A stretch of DNA of 15,211 nucleotides from Palsa-601 sp052146895 (GTDB lineage Bacteria > Actinomycetota > Acidimicrobiia > Acidimicrobiales > Bog-793): NCBI GenBank assembly GCA_052146895.1, contig JBKQLZ010000162.1, positions 1 to 15,211 of the forward strand. The letters are read 5' to 3'. Within the stretch, counting starts at the first letter, position 1. Each line of letters begins with the position of its first letter. A model generated the notes under the pieces. That model searched no databases and was not told where the DNA came from. It saw nothing but the letters and a program-made list of their open reading frames with translations. The translations under genes were made by a program, and so were the position numbers. Of the stretch, positions 1-6,529 are shown piece after piece.

Positions 1-23
1 ACCGGCCAGACAGCCCAGATAGG

Positions 24-354
24 GCTCATAACCCGAAGGTCGCGGGTTCAAATCCCGCCCCCGCCACCAAATCGAAGGCCTGGTGAGGCCAGTTCATCGA
101 AGGTGGCTTGCTCCGTTCGCTCACGCGAGCTCTCCGTCGGCCATCCTACGACGACCCGTTTGACCTGGTCTTTTTGCTGGGAGCGCGGCGCGTCGGCTTA
201 CGAGACCTATCCGAACCATTTTTCTGGTTGTGCACTGGGGTCCCGAGTACGCCTGATTCGACGCTTGACCTGGGTATCTGCTCGATCGTTGGCGCTCGCG
301 TGCAACAACAGTGGTGGCGGTCGTCAGAGAGCTTTTGGGATTTTTTGGGATGGC
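24..354 (+). repeat. Long direct repeat, copy 1 (left end of hipBA module)
   Basis: This non-coding block is repeated at 4353-4684. Bases 24-80 equal 4353-4409 without mismatch, 106-178 equal 4436-4508 (73 bp identical), and 180-200 equal 4510-4530. Similarity then decays, with a recognisable end near the T-rich stretch GGGATTTTTTGGGATGG (338-354). Just after the tRNA end is a small hairpin GGCCT-GGTG-AGGCC (76-89); in copy 2 its sequence differs but remains self-complementary. Open frames here are not conserved between copies, so I read it as non-coding: a mobile-unit end, possibly with recombinase arm sites. The rest of the interval to 541 holds the hipBA control region. Confidence 0.85.
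25..69 (+). repeat. tRNA-Met/fMet 3'-half fragment, attachment-site-like copy 1
   Basis: The sequence reads anticodon loop CTCATAA (anticodon CAT), 3' anticodon-stem strand CCCGA, variable loop, T-arm GCGGG-TTCAAAT-CCCGC, acceptor strand CCCCGCC, A73 and encoded CCA (67-69). The 24 bases to the left do not contain a D-arm and do not pair properly with the anticodon stem, so this is not a complete tRNA. CCC at positions 39-41 is the initiator-tRNA signature, so the source is probably tRNA-fMet, although C72 leaves this open. A 3' half beginning at the anticodon loop is the usual footprint of a tyrosine-recombinase attachment site. The same core recurs at 4354 and 6217. Confidence 0.85.
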
Positions 355-430
355 TCGTGTCGTTCGGCGGTGTCGTGAACCCGTCGAAAGCCGAGTCGGT
401 GAGTTGTTACAGACACACAGGGCAGTGAGA

Positions 431-501
431 CTTGTGGGCGTACGTCAACAAATAGTGGTTGTGTATGAACGCCGACATAGTATAGTTGTGCACGAACGTT
501 C
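431..501 (+). promoter_or_regulatory. hipBA promoter/operator candidate with 27-bp-spaced repeats
   Basis: GTTGTGTATGAACG (458-471) and GTTGTGCACGAACG (485-498) match at 12 of 14 positions and lie exactly 27 bp apart. A weaker third copy sits another 27 bp upstream (431-444, 9 of 14). The palindrome GAACGTTC (494-501) overlaps the last copy. A -10-like TATAGT (481-486) lies between the copies, with a poor -35 (TTGTGT, 459-464) at 16-bp spacing. HipB proteins autorepress by binding spaced operators upstream of hipB, so these are the natural candidates. The role is inferred. Confidence 0.45.
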
Positions 502-541
502 ACAGCGGCCTCGGGTGGCTGTCCGCACACAAGGATGACCC

Positions 542-814
542 ATGAAGATCAACTCGATCAGCGACGTGGCGGCAAGCGTCCGTGGCCGCCGCCGTGACCT
601 CGGTCTAAGCCAGGCGGACCTGGCAGCCCGAGCAGGCGTCTCCCGTGAGTGGGTCAACTCCTTCGAAGCGGGCAAGGCCACTGTCGAGTTCGGCCTCGTC
701 ATCCGCCTACTCGATGCCCTGGACCTCGGCCTGGACCTGGTGAAGCGTGATGCCGCTGCCGGCACCGCCTCCGTCGACCTCGATGCTCTTTTGGAGGAGC
801 AGCGGGACCGATGA
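542..814 (+). CDS. hipB: HipB-like antitoxin, XRE-family HTH regulator
   Basis: A 90-residue protein carrying a single XRE/Cro helix-turn-helix: residues about 12-60, with the pattern RRDLGLSQADLAARAGVS then WVNSFEAGK typical of this fold. The C-terminal tail (about 70-90) is acidic and ends EEQRDR. The ATG has AAGGA at 531-535, 6 bases upstream. The length and position directly before hipA fit HipB, which neutralises the HipA kinase by forming a DNA-bound complex and represses its own operon. The stop overlaps the hipA start by ATGA (811-814), so the two are translationally coupled. It lies immediately downstream of the long repeat, as first cargo gene of the module. Confidence 0.9.
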   Translation: MKINSISDVAASVRGRRRDLGLSQADLAARAGVSREWVNSFEAGKATVEFGLVIRLLDALDLGLDLVKRDAAAGTASVDLDALLEEQRDR

Positions 815-2103
815 CGGATTCTCTTCTCGTCGTCTTGGACGACGCCGTGGCCGGGACCCTTGTCCGCCTCAAGGGAGGCAAACTCCGCTTCGAGTACAGC
901 GACGAGTACCGCGACCGGCCCGCACCGACACCACTCTCGTTGTCGATGCCCACCCAGGTTCGCTCGCATCCTGACGCCGTCGTGACCCCGTGGCTCTGGG
1001 GCCTCCTGCCCGACAACGATCTGGTCCTGGCTCGGTGGGCTCGGGAGTTCCACGTCTCGGCGTCGTCCCCGTTCTCGCTTCTCTCCACTCCGATAGGGGA
1101 GGACTGCGCCGGAGCCGTCCGATTCGCTGCGCCGGACCAGATCGACTCCGTGTTGGGACGATGCGGCGAGGTCACGTGGATGACCGAGGACGACGTGGCC
1201 GAGCGCCTCCGGGAGCTGAAGCAGGACTCGACAGCGTGGCTCGGTACGTCGTTCACCGGTCAGTTCAGCCTTGCCGGCGCTCAGGCCAAGACCGCCCTCA
1301 TCTTCCAGGACGGCCGCTGGGGAGTCCCGTCCGGATCGACGCCCACGACTCACATCCTGAAACCCGCCGTCGCCGGCTTCGACGACCACGATCTCAATGA
1401 GCATCTCTGTCTCGACGCCGCCCGCCGAGCCGGGCTGCTCGCGGTCCGCACGAGGGTCGCCCGGTTCGGCGATGAGTCAGCGGTGGTCGTGGATCGCTAC
1501 GACCGGCAGACGAGAGATTCCGAGATTCTTCGAGTTCACCAAGAGGATCTTTGCCAAGCCCTTAGCGTGCCCCCCTCGGGGAAGTACCAAAACGAGGGCG
1601 GACCCGGCCCAGCCGACATCGCCAAGATCATCCGCCTGGTCATGCCCCCTCGGGTCGCCGACGAGGCAGTCCTCCGGTTCGCCGATGCCCTGATCTGGAA
1701 CTGGCTCATCGCCGGCACCGACGCCCACGCCAAGAACTACTCGTTGCTCCTCGCCGGCGATCAGGTCCGACTGGCACCCCTCTACGACGTCGCCTCGGCT
1801 CTGCCGTACGGCACCCACGAGAAGAAGCTGCGGCTCGCCATGAAGCTCGGCGGGGACTACGCGATCTTCCCATCCCGGAATACCTGGCCGGGAGCGAGCC
1901 GGGATCTTGGGCTCGACGCCGAGACGCTCCTCGGCCGAGTTCGCGAGCTTGCCGCTCTCGCTCCGGACGCCTTCGTCGAAGCCGCCGACCAGCCCGACAT
2001 TGTCGAGCTGGATCGCCCGATGCCCAGCCGTCTTGTTGATCTGGTCGCGGATCGGACCGCTCGGTGTATGAGCCTCATCGGCGCCACCGCCAGCTCCGTC
2101 TGA
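811..2103 (+). CDS. hipA: HipA-like serine/threonine kinase toxin
   Basis: This 430-residue protein matches the HipA family in length and motifs. It has an N-terminal HipA_N region (about 1-110), then FSLAGAQAKTAL (152-163), equivalent to the E. coli SVAGAQEKTAL loop with its autophosphorylated serine (here S153). Further along are the ATP lysine in HILKP (K184), NEH (196-198), the catalytic loop AGTDAHAKNYS (301-311; D304, N309) and the metal-binding aspartate in APLYDVASA (D326). All catalytic residues are present, so it should be active. E. coli HipA phosphorylates glutamyl-tRNA synthetase, halting translation and producing persister cells; the target here is not known. GGAGGAG at 793-799 precedes the ATG inside hipB. 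A decayed tRNA fragment lies about 45 bp past the stop. Confidence 0.93.
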   Translation: MTDSLLVVLDDAVAGTLVRLKGGKLRFEYSDEYRDRPAPTPLSLSMPTQVRSHPDAVVTPWLWGLLPDNDLVLARWAREFHVSASSPFSLLSTPIGEDCAGAVRFAAPDQIDSVLGRCGEVTWMTEDDVAERLRELKQDSTAWLGTSFTGQFSLAGAQAKTALIFQDGRWGVPSGSTPTTHILKPAVAGFDDHDLNEHLCLDAARRAGLLAVRTRVARFGDESAVVVDRYDRQTRDSEILRVHQEDLCQALSVPPSGKYQNEGGPGPADIAKIIRLVMPPRVADEAVLRFADALIWNWLIAGTDAHAKNYSLLLAGDQVRLAPLYDVASALPYGTHEKKLRLAMKLGGDYAIFPSRNTWPGASRDLGLDAETLLGRVRELAALAPDAFVEAADQPDIVELDRPMPSRLVDLVADRTARCMSLIGATASSV

Positions 2104-2146
2104 ACCAGCCGAGAGCGGGCCACGCATCCCACCGCACCGGAACCAG

Positions 2147-2193
2147 CGGGTCATAAAGCCCGAAGGTCGGAAGTTCAAATCCTCGGCCCGGCG
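2147..2193 (+). repeat. Decayed tRNA-Met 3'-half fragment (attachment-site relic)
   Basis: GGGTCATAAAGCCCGAAGGTC followed by GGAAGTTCAAATCC and GGCCCGGCGACA follows the order of the intact copies (CTCATAA, CCCGAAGGTCG, GTTCAAATCCC, CCCCGCCACCA) but with insertions and substitutions that break the T-stem. It could instead come from a different CAT or related tRNA. It separates the hipBA genes from the SWIM module, as the intact copies separate the other modules. The complementary strand gives the false peptide GFELPTFGL, a known signature of antisense tRNA. Confidence 0.55.
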
Positions 2194-2246
2194 ACAGACC
2201 AGAGGATCTGCACAGGGGCGGCCGGCAGAGGCGTAGCCTTCCATCC

Positions 2247-2567
2247 ATGGCTGACCGAATCGTGGTGTTACGCACCCAGGATCCAGTGTCGTTCGTGGCT
2301 GACGCCTGCGCAGCATTGGCCGACGCAGTGAGCGAGCCACATGGCTGGTGTTCCTCCCACGGCGAGCTCGCCGCCGCCTACGCAGCGTTGGTCCGTGCGT
2401 ACGTCGGTCTGGTTCGTCCGTCCGTTGGGGATGAGATTCAAGGTCGGATCATCGACCATGTGCTCGAACGCCTCGGCCAGGCTGAGCGGAGTGAGATTCT
2501 CACCCCGGTAGCGGACATCGTGGACCGCCTCCACGGCCTGCTGGCGAGCGAGCCTGCTCTCCACTGA
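2247..2567 (+). CDS. Small hypothetical protein upstream of the SWIM gene
   Basis: I do not recognise this 106-residue product. It looks like a soluble, mostly helical protein with alanine- and leucine-rich stretches (residues about 14-28 and 40-57, and 68-102), two cysteine/histidine positions near WCSSH (34-38), and no signal peptide or membrane segment. The ATG at 2247 has only a weak purine stretch upstream (AGAGG, 2226-2230), so the start is uncertain. Its TGA is 5 bases before the GTG of the SWIM gene, so the two are probably cotranscribed and coupled; it may be an accessory or partner of that protein. Codon use (G/C at third positions) supports real coding. Confidence 0.65.
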   Translation: MADRIVVLRTQDPVSFVADACAALADAVSEPHGWCSSHGELAAAYAALVRAYVGLVRPSVGDEIQGRIIDHVLERLGQAERSEILTPVADIVDRLHGLLASEPALH

Positions 2568-2572
2568 CCGGA

Positions 2573-4300
2573 GTGTCCTCTCGGGGTCGGCGTAGGGAGG
2601 CGGAGGAGCGACTCAGTCACGACCAGATCCTCCAGTTGGCGGGCAGCGCAACCTTCGCTCGGGCCTTGATTTACCAGCAGCAAGACAGGGTCGAGGGTCT
2701 GCTGCATTCGGGTTCGACGGTGGCCGCGACTGTTCGGGGCACGGTGCCGTACCGGGTGAAGCTGGCCTTCGGAGCTCGTCCGACGTGGTCGTGCGAGTGT
2801 CCGGTAGGGGTCGACGGCAAGTTCTGCAAGCACTGCGCGGCACTGGCGATCGAGCTACTCGACCCAGACGAGCGGACCTTGATGCGAAGCCCTTCGAAAG
2901 ACCGACGGTCGTCTCTTGCGGACACCGTGGCGGCGCTGAGTCGCGAGCAGCTCGAGGAGATCGTGCGGTTGGCGGCCGTGCGAGATCCGCGGGTGGCTCA
3001 GGCGATCGAGACCGCCGCTGCAGCTGCCACCGGTACTTCGCTCGACGTCGAGCAATGGAACAAGCGGATCGACAGGGGCTTCCGCACGGGGGGTTTCGTG
3101 CCGTACGCCGAGGCGCCTGGTTGGGCCGCGGGCGTCACAGAGGTGCTGGATGGCCTCAAGGATCTGGTGGACTCCGGGTACGCGGGCGAGGTGCTCGGCT
3201 TGGCGGAGCGGGCTCATCGAAAGCTGGAGCGCTCGATGGGCCGTGTGGACGATTCGGGCGGGGAAGTCGTATTCATCTCCGGCGTCATCGCCGACCTGCA
3301 TCTCAGGGCCGCAGTTGCTGCGTCGCCGCAGTCTGTGGCCTTCGCCCGGCGTCTGGTGAAACTGGAGTTAGAGCCCGAGCTCGACACCTTCCGCCGGGCC
3401 GCGCTGACATATGCAGACCTCCTCGGCTCGAGAGGACTTCGCGAGTACCGCAAGTTGGTCGAGCCCAAATGGCGTAAGGCGATCGAAGGACAATCGGAGC
3501 ACTGGAGCCGCGACCGCTTTGTCGCGACCGAGGCGATGATCGGTGTGGCGCTCGCAGATGGCAATCCAGATGAGCTGGTCGAGATCATGTGCGACCGGAT
3601 GCGAACGCCCGACGACTATCTGGAGATCGCCAGGGCGATGGAGCGCGCGGGCCGTCGGGGAGAGGCCATCCGGTGGTCACGCCGAGGCCTGATGACCACG
3701 GGAACGCGCTATTGGCAGACCGGCACACTGCGCGAGTTTCTCGCTTCCCTGTACGTGGCCGATGGTGATGACCAAGCTGCCGAAGGCCTCTGGTGGGAGG
3801 AGTTCAGGGCTCGGCCCTCGGTCGACAGCTATCGGCGCTTGATCGCAGCCACTCGATCGCTTGGCCCGGATGAGACGCGAGATCAAGCGATCGGCGAGCT
3901 GCGCGCCAGGACTGAGTCAGCGGACGACGACGCTCGCGCGTCGCAGCACGCAACTGATCTCGTCGACGTCTTGCTCTATGAAGGACAGGCGGATGGTGCG
4001 TGGGAAGTGGCGACTCGCTACGGGGTCGGCGAGCAGGCTTGGATGAAGCTGGCGCAATCTCGCGAGTCACAGCACCCGCTGGATGCGATTCCGATCTACG
4101 AGCGTGCCGCTGCGGCACGGGTGGCGACGAAGAACGCTTCCGGCTACCAGGACGCGGTACGGACTCTCAAGCGCATCGAGAAACTGGCCGCCGCCGGCGG
4201 AGACCCGGATATCTTCCGGCATGTGCTCGCTCGCCTTGTCGAAGAACATGCGCGGAAGTCAAACCTCATGGGGTTGCTTCGGCGGGCGGGCTGGATTTGA
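2573..4300 (+). CDS. SWIM zinc-finger domain protein
   Basis: This 575-residue protein has a SWIM zinc-binding motif, CxC-x8-CxH: C74 and C76 in WSCECPVG, C85 and H87 in FCKHCAAL. It is preceded by a short region (about 15-70) with the usual SWIM-family lead-in (FARALIYQQQDRV, then a VRGTVPYRVKL strand pattern). The rest (about 100-575) is a long run of amphipathic helices resembling TPR/HEAT-like repeats, ending in a basic segment (EEHARKSNLMGLLRRAG) common in standalone bacterial SWIM proteins. SWIM domains are implicated in DNA or protein binding, but no function is established for this subfamily. The start is GTG at 2573, tightly after the preceding gene. No SNF2 helicase partner is present. 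It is cargo of the second module; defence or stress roles would be speculation. Confidence 0.85.
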   Translation: MSSRGRRREAEERLSHDQILQLAGSATFARALIYQQQDRVEGLLHSGSTVAATVRGTVPYRVKLAFGARPTWSCECPVGVDGKFCKHCAALAIELLDPDERTLMRSPSKDRRSSLADTVAALSREQLEEIVRLAAVRDPRVAQAIETAAAAATGTSLDVEQWNKRIDRGFRTGGFVPYAEAPGWAAGVTEVLDGLKDLVDSGYAGEVLGLAERAHRKLERSMGRVDDSGGEVVFISGVIADLHLRAAVAASPQSVAFARRLVKLELEPELDTFRRAALTYADLLGSRGLREYRKLVEPKWRKAIEGQSEHWSRDRFVATEAMIGVALADGNPDELVEIMCDRMRTPDDYLEIARAMERAGRRGEAIRWSRRGLMTTGTRYWQTGTLREFLASLYVADGDDQAAEGLWWEEFRARPSVDSYRRLIAATRSLGPDETRDQAIGELRARTESADDDARASQHATDLVDVLLYEGQADGAWEVATRYGVGEQAWMKLAQSRESQHPLDAIPIYERAAAARVATKNASGYQDAVRTLKRIEKLAAAGGDPDIFRHVLARLVEEHARKSNLMGLLRRAGWI

Positions 4301-4352
4301 GCGCAGAGGGTTTAGTAGGTCCGTACAGGTCGCGGCATGAATTCGCGTCATC

Positions 4353-4684
4353 GCTCATAACCCGAAGGTCGCGGGTTCAAATCCCGCCCCCGCCACCAAA
4401 TCGAAGGCCCTGATCAGGCCAGTTCATCGGAGGTCGCTTGCTCCGTTCGCTCACGCGAGCTCTCCGTCGGCCATCCTACGACGACCCGTTTGACCTGGTC
4501 TTTTTGCTAGGAGCGCGGCGCGTCGGCTTATGAGAACTATTCGAACGGTCTTTCTGGTTATCCGCAGGGACCCTGAGTCCGGTCGATTTGCCGCTTGACC
4601 TGGGCGTCTGCTCGATTCTAGGCGCTGGGGTGCGGCGATTACCTTCGACGGTCGTCAGAGAGTTTTTGGGATTTTTTGGGATGG
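4353..4684 (+). repeat. Long direct repeat, copy 2 (left end of fic module)
   Basis: This is the second copy of the block at 24-354, offset 4329-4330 bp, so the pair flanks a 4.33-kb segment carrying hipBA and the SWIM unit. It shares 57 bp and 73 bp of perfect identity at its left side (4353-4409, 4436-4508) and the T-rich end at 4668-4684. The post-tRNA hairpin is GGCC-CTGATCA-GGCC (about 4404-4418). Downstream to the fic promoter (4685-4810) I see no gene: frames there are not shared with copy 1. Together with 4301-4352, which holds nothing recognisable, this accounts for the gap between the SWIM and fic genes. Confidence 0.85.
4354..4398 (+). repeat. tRNA-Met/fMet 3'-half fragment, attachment-site-like copy 2
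   Basis: It is identical to copy 1 from the anticodon loop CTCATAA to the encoded CCA (4396-4398). The bases directly to the left (CGCGTCATCG) differ from those of copies 1 and 3 and cannot pair with the 3' anticodon strand CCCGA, so the 5' half of the tRNA is absent. The sharp start of identity at the anticodon loop marks the likely strand-exchange region. Confidence 0.85.
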
Positions 4685-4813
4685 ATCGGCGCGGCGAACC
4701 TGAGTCGTCGACTTCCGCGGTCTCTGAACGAGCCGCTGGCGCACGGTCCGCTACCCGAGTTCGGCCCAAGACCACCCGGCATGCCTGCACCAAGCCTCCG
4801 GCTAATCGTAAAG

Positions 4814-4886
4814 CCCTAAACACGCCATCGGTCTTAGTTAGGGTTGTATGATAAACCTACGTAAGGAGACGCCAATGTCTAGGGTT
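4814..4886 (+). promoter_or_regulatory. fic promoter candidate with TTAGGG inverted and direct repeats
   Basis: TATGAT (4847-4852) is a good -10; no convincing -35 is visible. CCCTAA (4814-4819) and TTAGGG (4838-4843) form an inverted repeat just upstream, and TAGGGTT occurs at 4839-4845 and again at 4880-4886 at the start of the gene. Three related sites around the start region suggest an operator. Whether Fic itself (which has a C-terminal winged-helix-like region) binds here is inference. Confidence 0.4.
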
Positions 4887-6077
4887 ATCCGCCGTCGTTG
4901 GATCAGCGATCAATCAGGACCGTCCCGCAGGGACAACCGCGGTTGTGAGTACGAAGCCTATGTCCCCGATCTGCTCGTCGGTCGTTCCTTCACGATCGAC
5001 GGGGAAGTTGCTGCCGACATCGCTGACGCTGAGGGGGCGATCGCACGTCTAAACGCGGAGGCAACCAGTTTGGTTGATTCCGAGGCGCTTGCTCGCATCC
5101 TGCTCCGAGCGGAGTCCGTCGCCTCCTCCCGAATCGAGGGACTGGAGATCGGTGCTCGCAGACTGCTGCGAGCGGAAGCCGCACGGGGGCGCGGCGATTA
5201 CCCGCACGATGTCACAGCCGTCGAAGTGCTCGGGAACATCGACGCCATGGTCTTCGCCATTGAACAAGTCGGAATTGGAGATCTGATCACCGTGGACCTC
5301 TTGCTGGAGGTCCATCGACGACTTCTGGCCGGAACTCGGCTCGAAGCGCACGGCGGACGCTTTCGTGACCAACAGAACTGGATCGGTGGAAGTGCCCACA
5401 ACCCATGCTCCGCTGCCTTCGTCCCCCCTCCCCCCGACCACGTCGCAGACCTGATCGTCGACCTCATCGGTTTCTCCAATGAAGATTCGCTCCCCGCTGT
5501 CGCGCAGGCAGCCATCGCTCATGCTCAGTTCGAGACGATCCACCCGTTCGTTGACGGCAACGGACGGACGGGTCGTGCTTTGGTCCATCTGATATTCCGG
5601 CGTCGAGGTGTCGCTCCTCGCGTTCTGCCTCCGGTCTCGCTGATCCTTGCCACATGGGCACAGGACTACATCGATGGGTTGGCTGCTAGCCGGTACCGGG
5701 GACCGGCGAGCTCGAAAGAGGCTTCAGAGGGAATCAACTTGTGGATCGGGCGTTTTGCCACGGCTTGCAAACGTGCAGTCGATGACGCGTCGTCTTTTGA
5801 GCAGCGCGCTCGCGGCATCGAAGCGTCGTGGCGAGAACGACTGGGCCGAGTTCGAGCCCGGTCAGCCGCCGATCTGCTCCTCGGCGTTCTCGTTGGAGCC
5901 CCCGTCATCACGGTCAACAGCGCCGCAGAGATGCTCGGCCGGAGCTTCGTTCAGACGAACGGGGCCATCGTTCGTCTCGTCGACGCTGGCATCCTCAGAC
6001 AGGTGACCGTTGGTCGCCGGAACCGAGCGTTCGAGGCACCCGACATCATCGCCGCGTTCGCTGACCTGGAACGCTAG
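4875..6077 (+). CDS. fic: Fic-domain protein (AMP-transferase type), N-terminally self-inhibited
   Basis: A 400-residue Fic protein. The active-site loop HPFVDGNGRTGR (223-234) is canonical, with catalytic H223, D227 and N229 and R234. An N-terminal inhibitory helix carries S84xxxE88G89 (SSRIEG), the class II (S/T)xxxE(G/N) motif whose glutamate blocks productive ATP binding, so activity is probably restrained in cis. The flap segment is FRDQQNWIG (163-171). The C-terminal 70 residues (about 330-400) resemble a winged helix with AAEMLGRSFVQTNGAIVRLVDAGIL, as in many Fic proteins of this architecture. Fic enzymes usually transfer AMP from ATP to a protein hydroxyl; the target is unknown. I chose ATG 4875 rather than the upstream in-frame ATG 4848, because AAGGAG (4863-4868) lies 6 bases before it and 4848 falls within the -10 element. 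It is the only cargo gene of its module. Confidence 0.93.
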   Translation: MSRVIRRRWISDQSGPSRRDNRGCEYEAYVPDLLVGRSFTIDGEVAADIADAEGAIARLNAEATSLVDSEALARILLRAESVASSRIEGLEIGARRLLRAEAARGRGDYPHDVTAVEVLGNIDAMVFAIEQVGIGDLITVDLLLEVHRRLLAGTRLEAHGGRFRDQQNWIGGSAHNPCSAAFVPPPPDHVADLIVDLIGFSNEDSLPAVAQAAIAHAQFETIHPFVDGNGRTGRALVHLIFRRRGVAPRVLPPVSLILATWAQDYIDGLAASRYRGPASSKEASEGINLWIGRFATACKRAVDDASSFEQRARGIEASWRERLGRVRARSAADLLLGVLVGAPVITVNSAAEMLGRSFVQTNGAIVRLVDAGILRQVTVGRRNRAFEAPDIIAAFADLER

Positions 6078-6529
6078 CTCGCCAGTCCCGAAGGTGACAC
6101 GCTCACAAGCAAGCCCACTCGGACGGTGCCTCGACGTCGGTGAGGACGCAGACGATCAGGAAGGCCTAGTTGGCGCAAAGGAGTTCGGGGGTCCGGGCGA
6201 CCCTGCGTACCGGGTTCTCATAACCCGAAGGTCGCGGGTTCAAATCCCGCCCCGCCACGACGTGGCTGCGATAGGGCGGACGAGTTCCCGCCCGGCCGCA
6301 GCTTCTCTTTCGTCTGACCATCTACCGGTCGCTTAACCTCGGCATCGTTGGCCCGCTTTGACAAATCTCGTAGCCACATAAGCAAGCGCATCCAAGCGAT
6401 CACGACGAATTCCACTTGGCGGCTTGCCGCCCGCACGTGACGGTTCGGGATTGCCCGAGGTGACGGACGAGGTGTATCAATCAACAGCATGAAGAGGAGC
6501 AGGTCCTTCAAGGGACGAGTCTCCATCCA
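6078..6529. other. Gene-free interval holding att copy 3 and the DUF1801 leader
   Basis: Apart from the tRNA fragment at 6217-6258 I see no gene. The right part has two neighbouring GC-rich hairpins with four-base loops: GGCGG-CTTG-CCGCC (6418-6431) and TCGGG-ATTG-CCCGA (6445-6458). A weak promoter may follow (TTGCCC 6451-6456, 18 bp, TATCAA 6475-6480). The remaining sequence has no convincing reading frame on either strand. Confidence 0.5.
6217..6258 (+). repeat. tRNA-Met/fMet 3'-half fragment, attachment-site-like copy 3
   Basis: It matches copies 1 and 2 from CTCATAA through the T-arm, but the C run is one base shorter (four C at 6250-6253 instead of five) and the end reads CCACG instead of CCACCA. 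The acceptor stem would therefore be defective. The left flank (CCGGGTT) is again unrelated. Unlike copies 1 and 2 it is not followed by the 330-bp repeat, so the DNA to the right is either a different element or the old chromosomal side. The antisense frame gives the false peptide AGFEPATFGL. Confidence 0.8.

Noticed and set aside
1..69. Complete tRNA-Met gene at the left edge
   Set aside because: Bases 1-24 lack a D-arm and do not pair with the anticodon and acceptor strands; only the 3' half is present.
103..538. Plus-strand frames of 75-106 codons within the first long repeat and hip leader
   Set aside because: The frames and start codons are not preserved in the second repeat copy, which carries an indel and substitutions without coding bias.
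445..1404. 319-codon minus-strand frame across hipBA
   Set aside because: It is antisense to hipB and hipA, whose motifs are intact; arginine-rich, low-complexity translation typical of a GC-rich shadow.
2075..2340. Minus-strand frames containing GFELPTFGL
   Set aside because: This is antisense of the decayed tRNA fragment, and the frames otherwise overlap hipA and the small gene out of frame.
4476..4851. Frames on both strands in the second long repeat
   Set aside because: They are not conserved relative to the first copy, have no ribosome sites and no known domain.
4848..4874. Upstream ATG for fic adding nine residues
   Set aside because: It lies inside the -10 element and lacks a ribosome site, whereas the ATG at 4875 has a good one.
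24..6258. CRISPR-like array from the repeated tRNA segments
   Set aside because: Copies are kilobases apart with genes between them; there are no short regular spacers and no cas genes.
6218..6526. Minus-strand reading frame of 102 codons ending in AGFEPATFGL
   Set aside because: Its end is the antisense of the tRNA fragment, a well-known false-protein signature; the rest has no recognisable domain.
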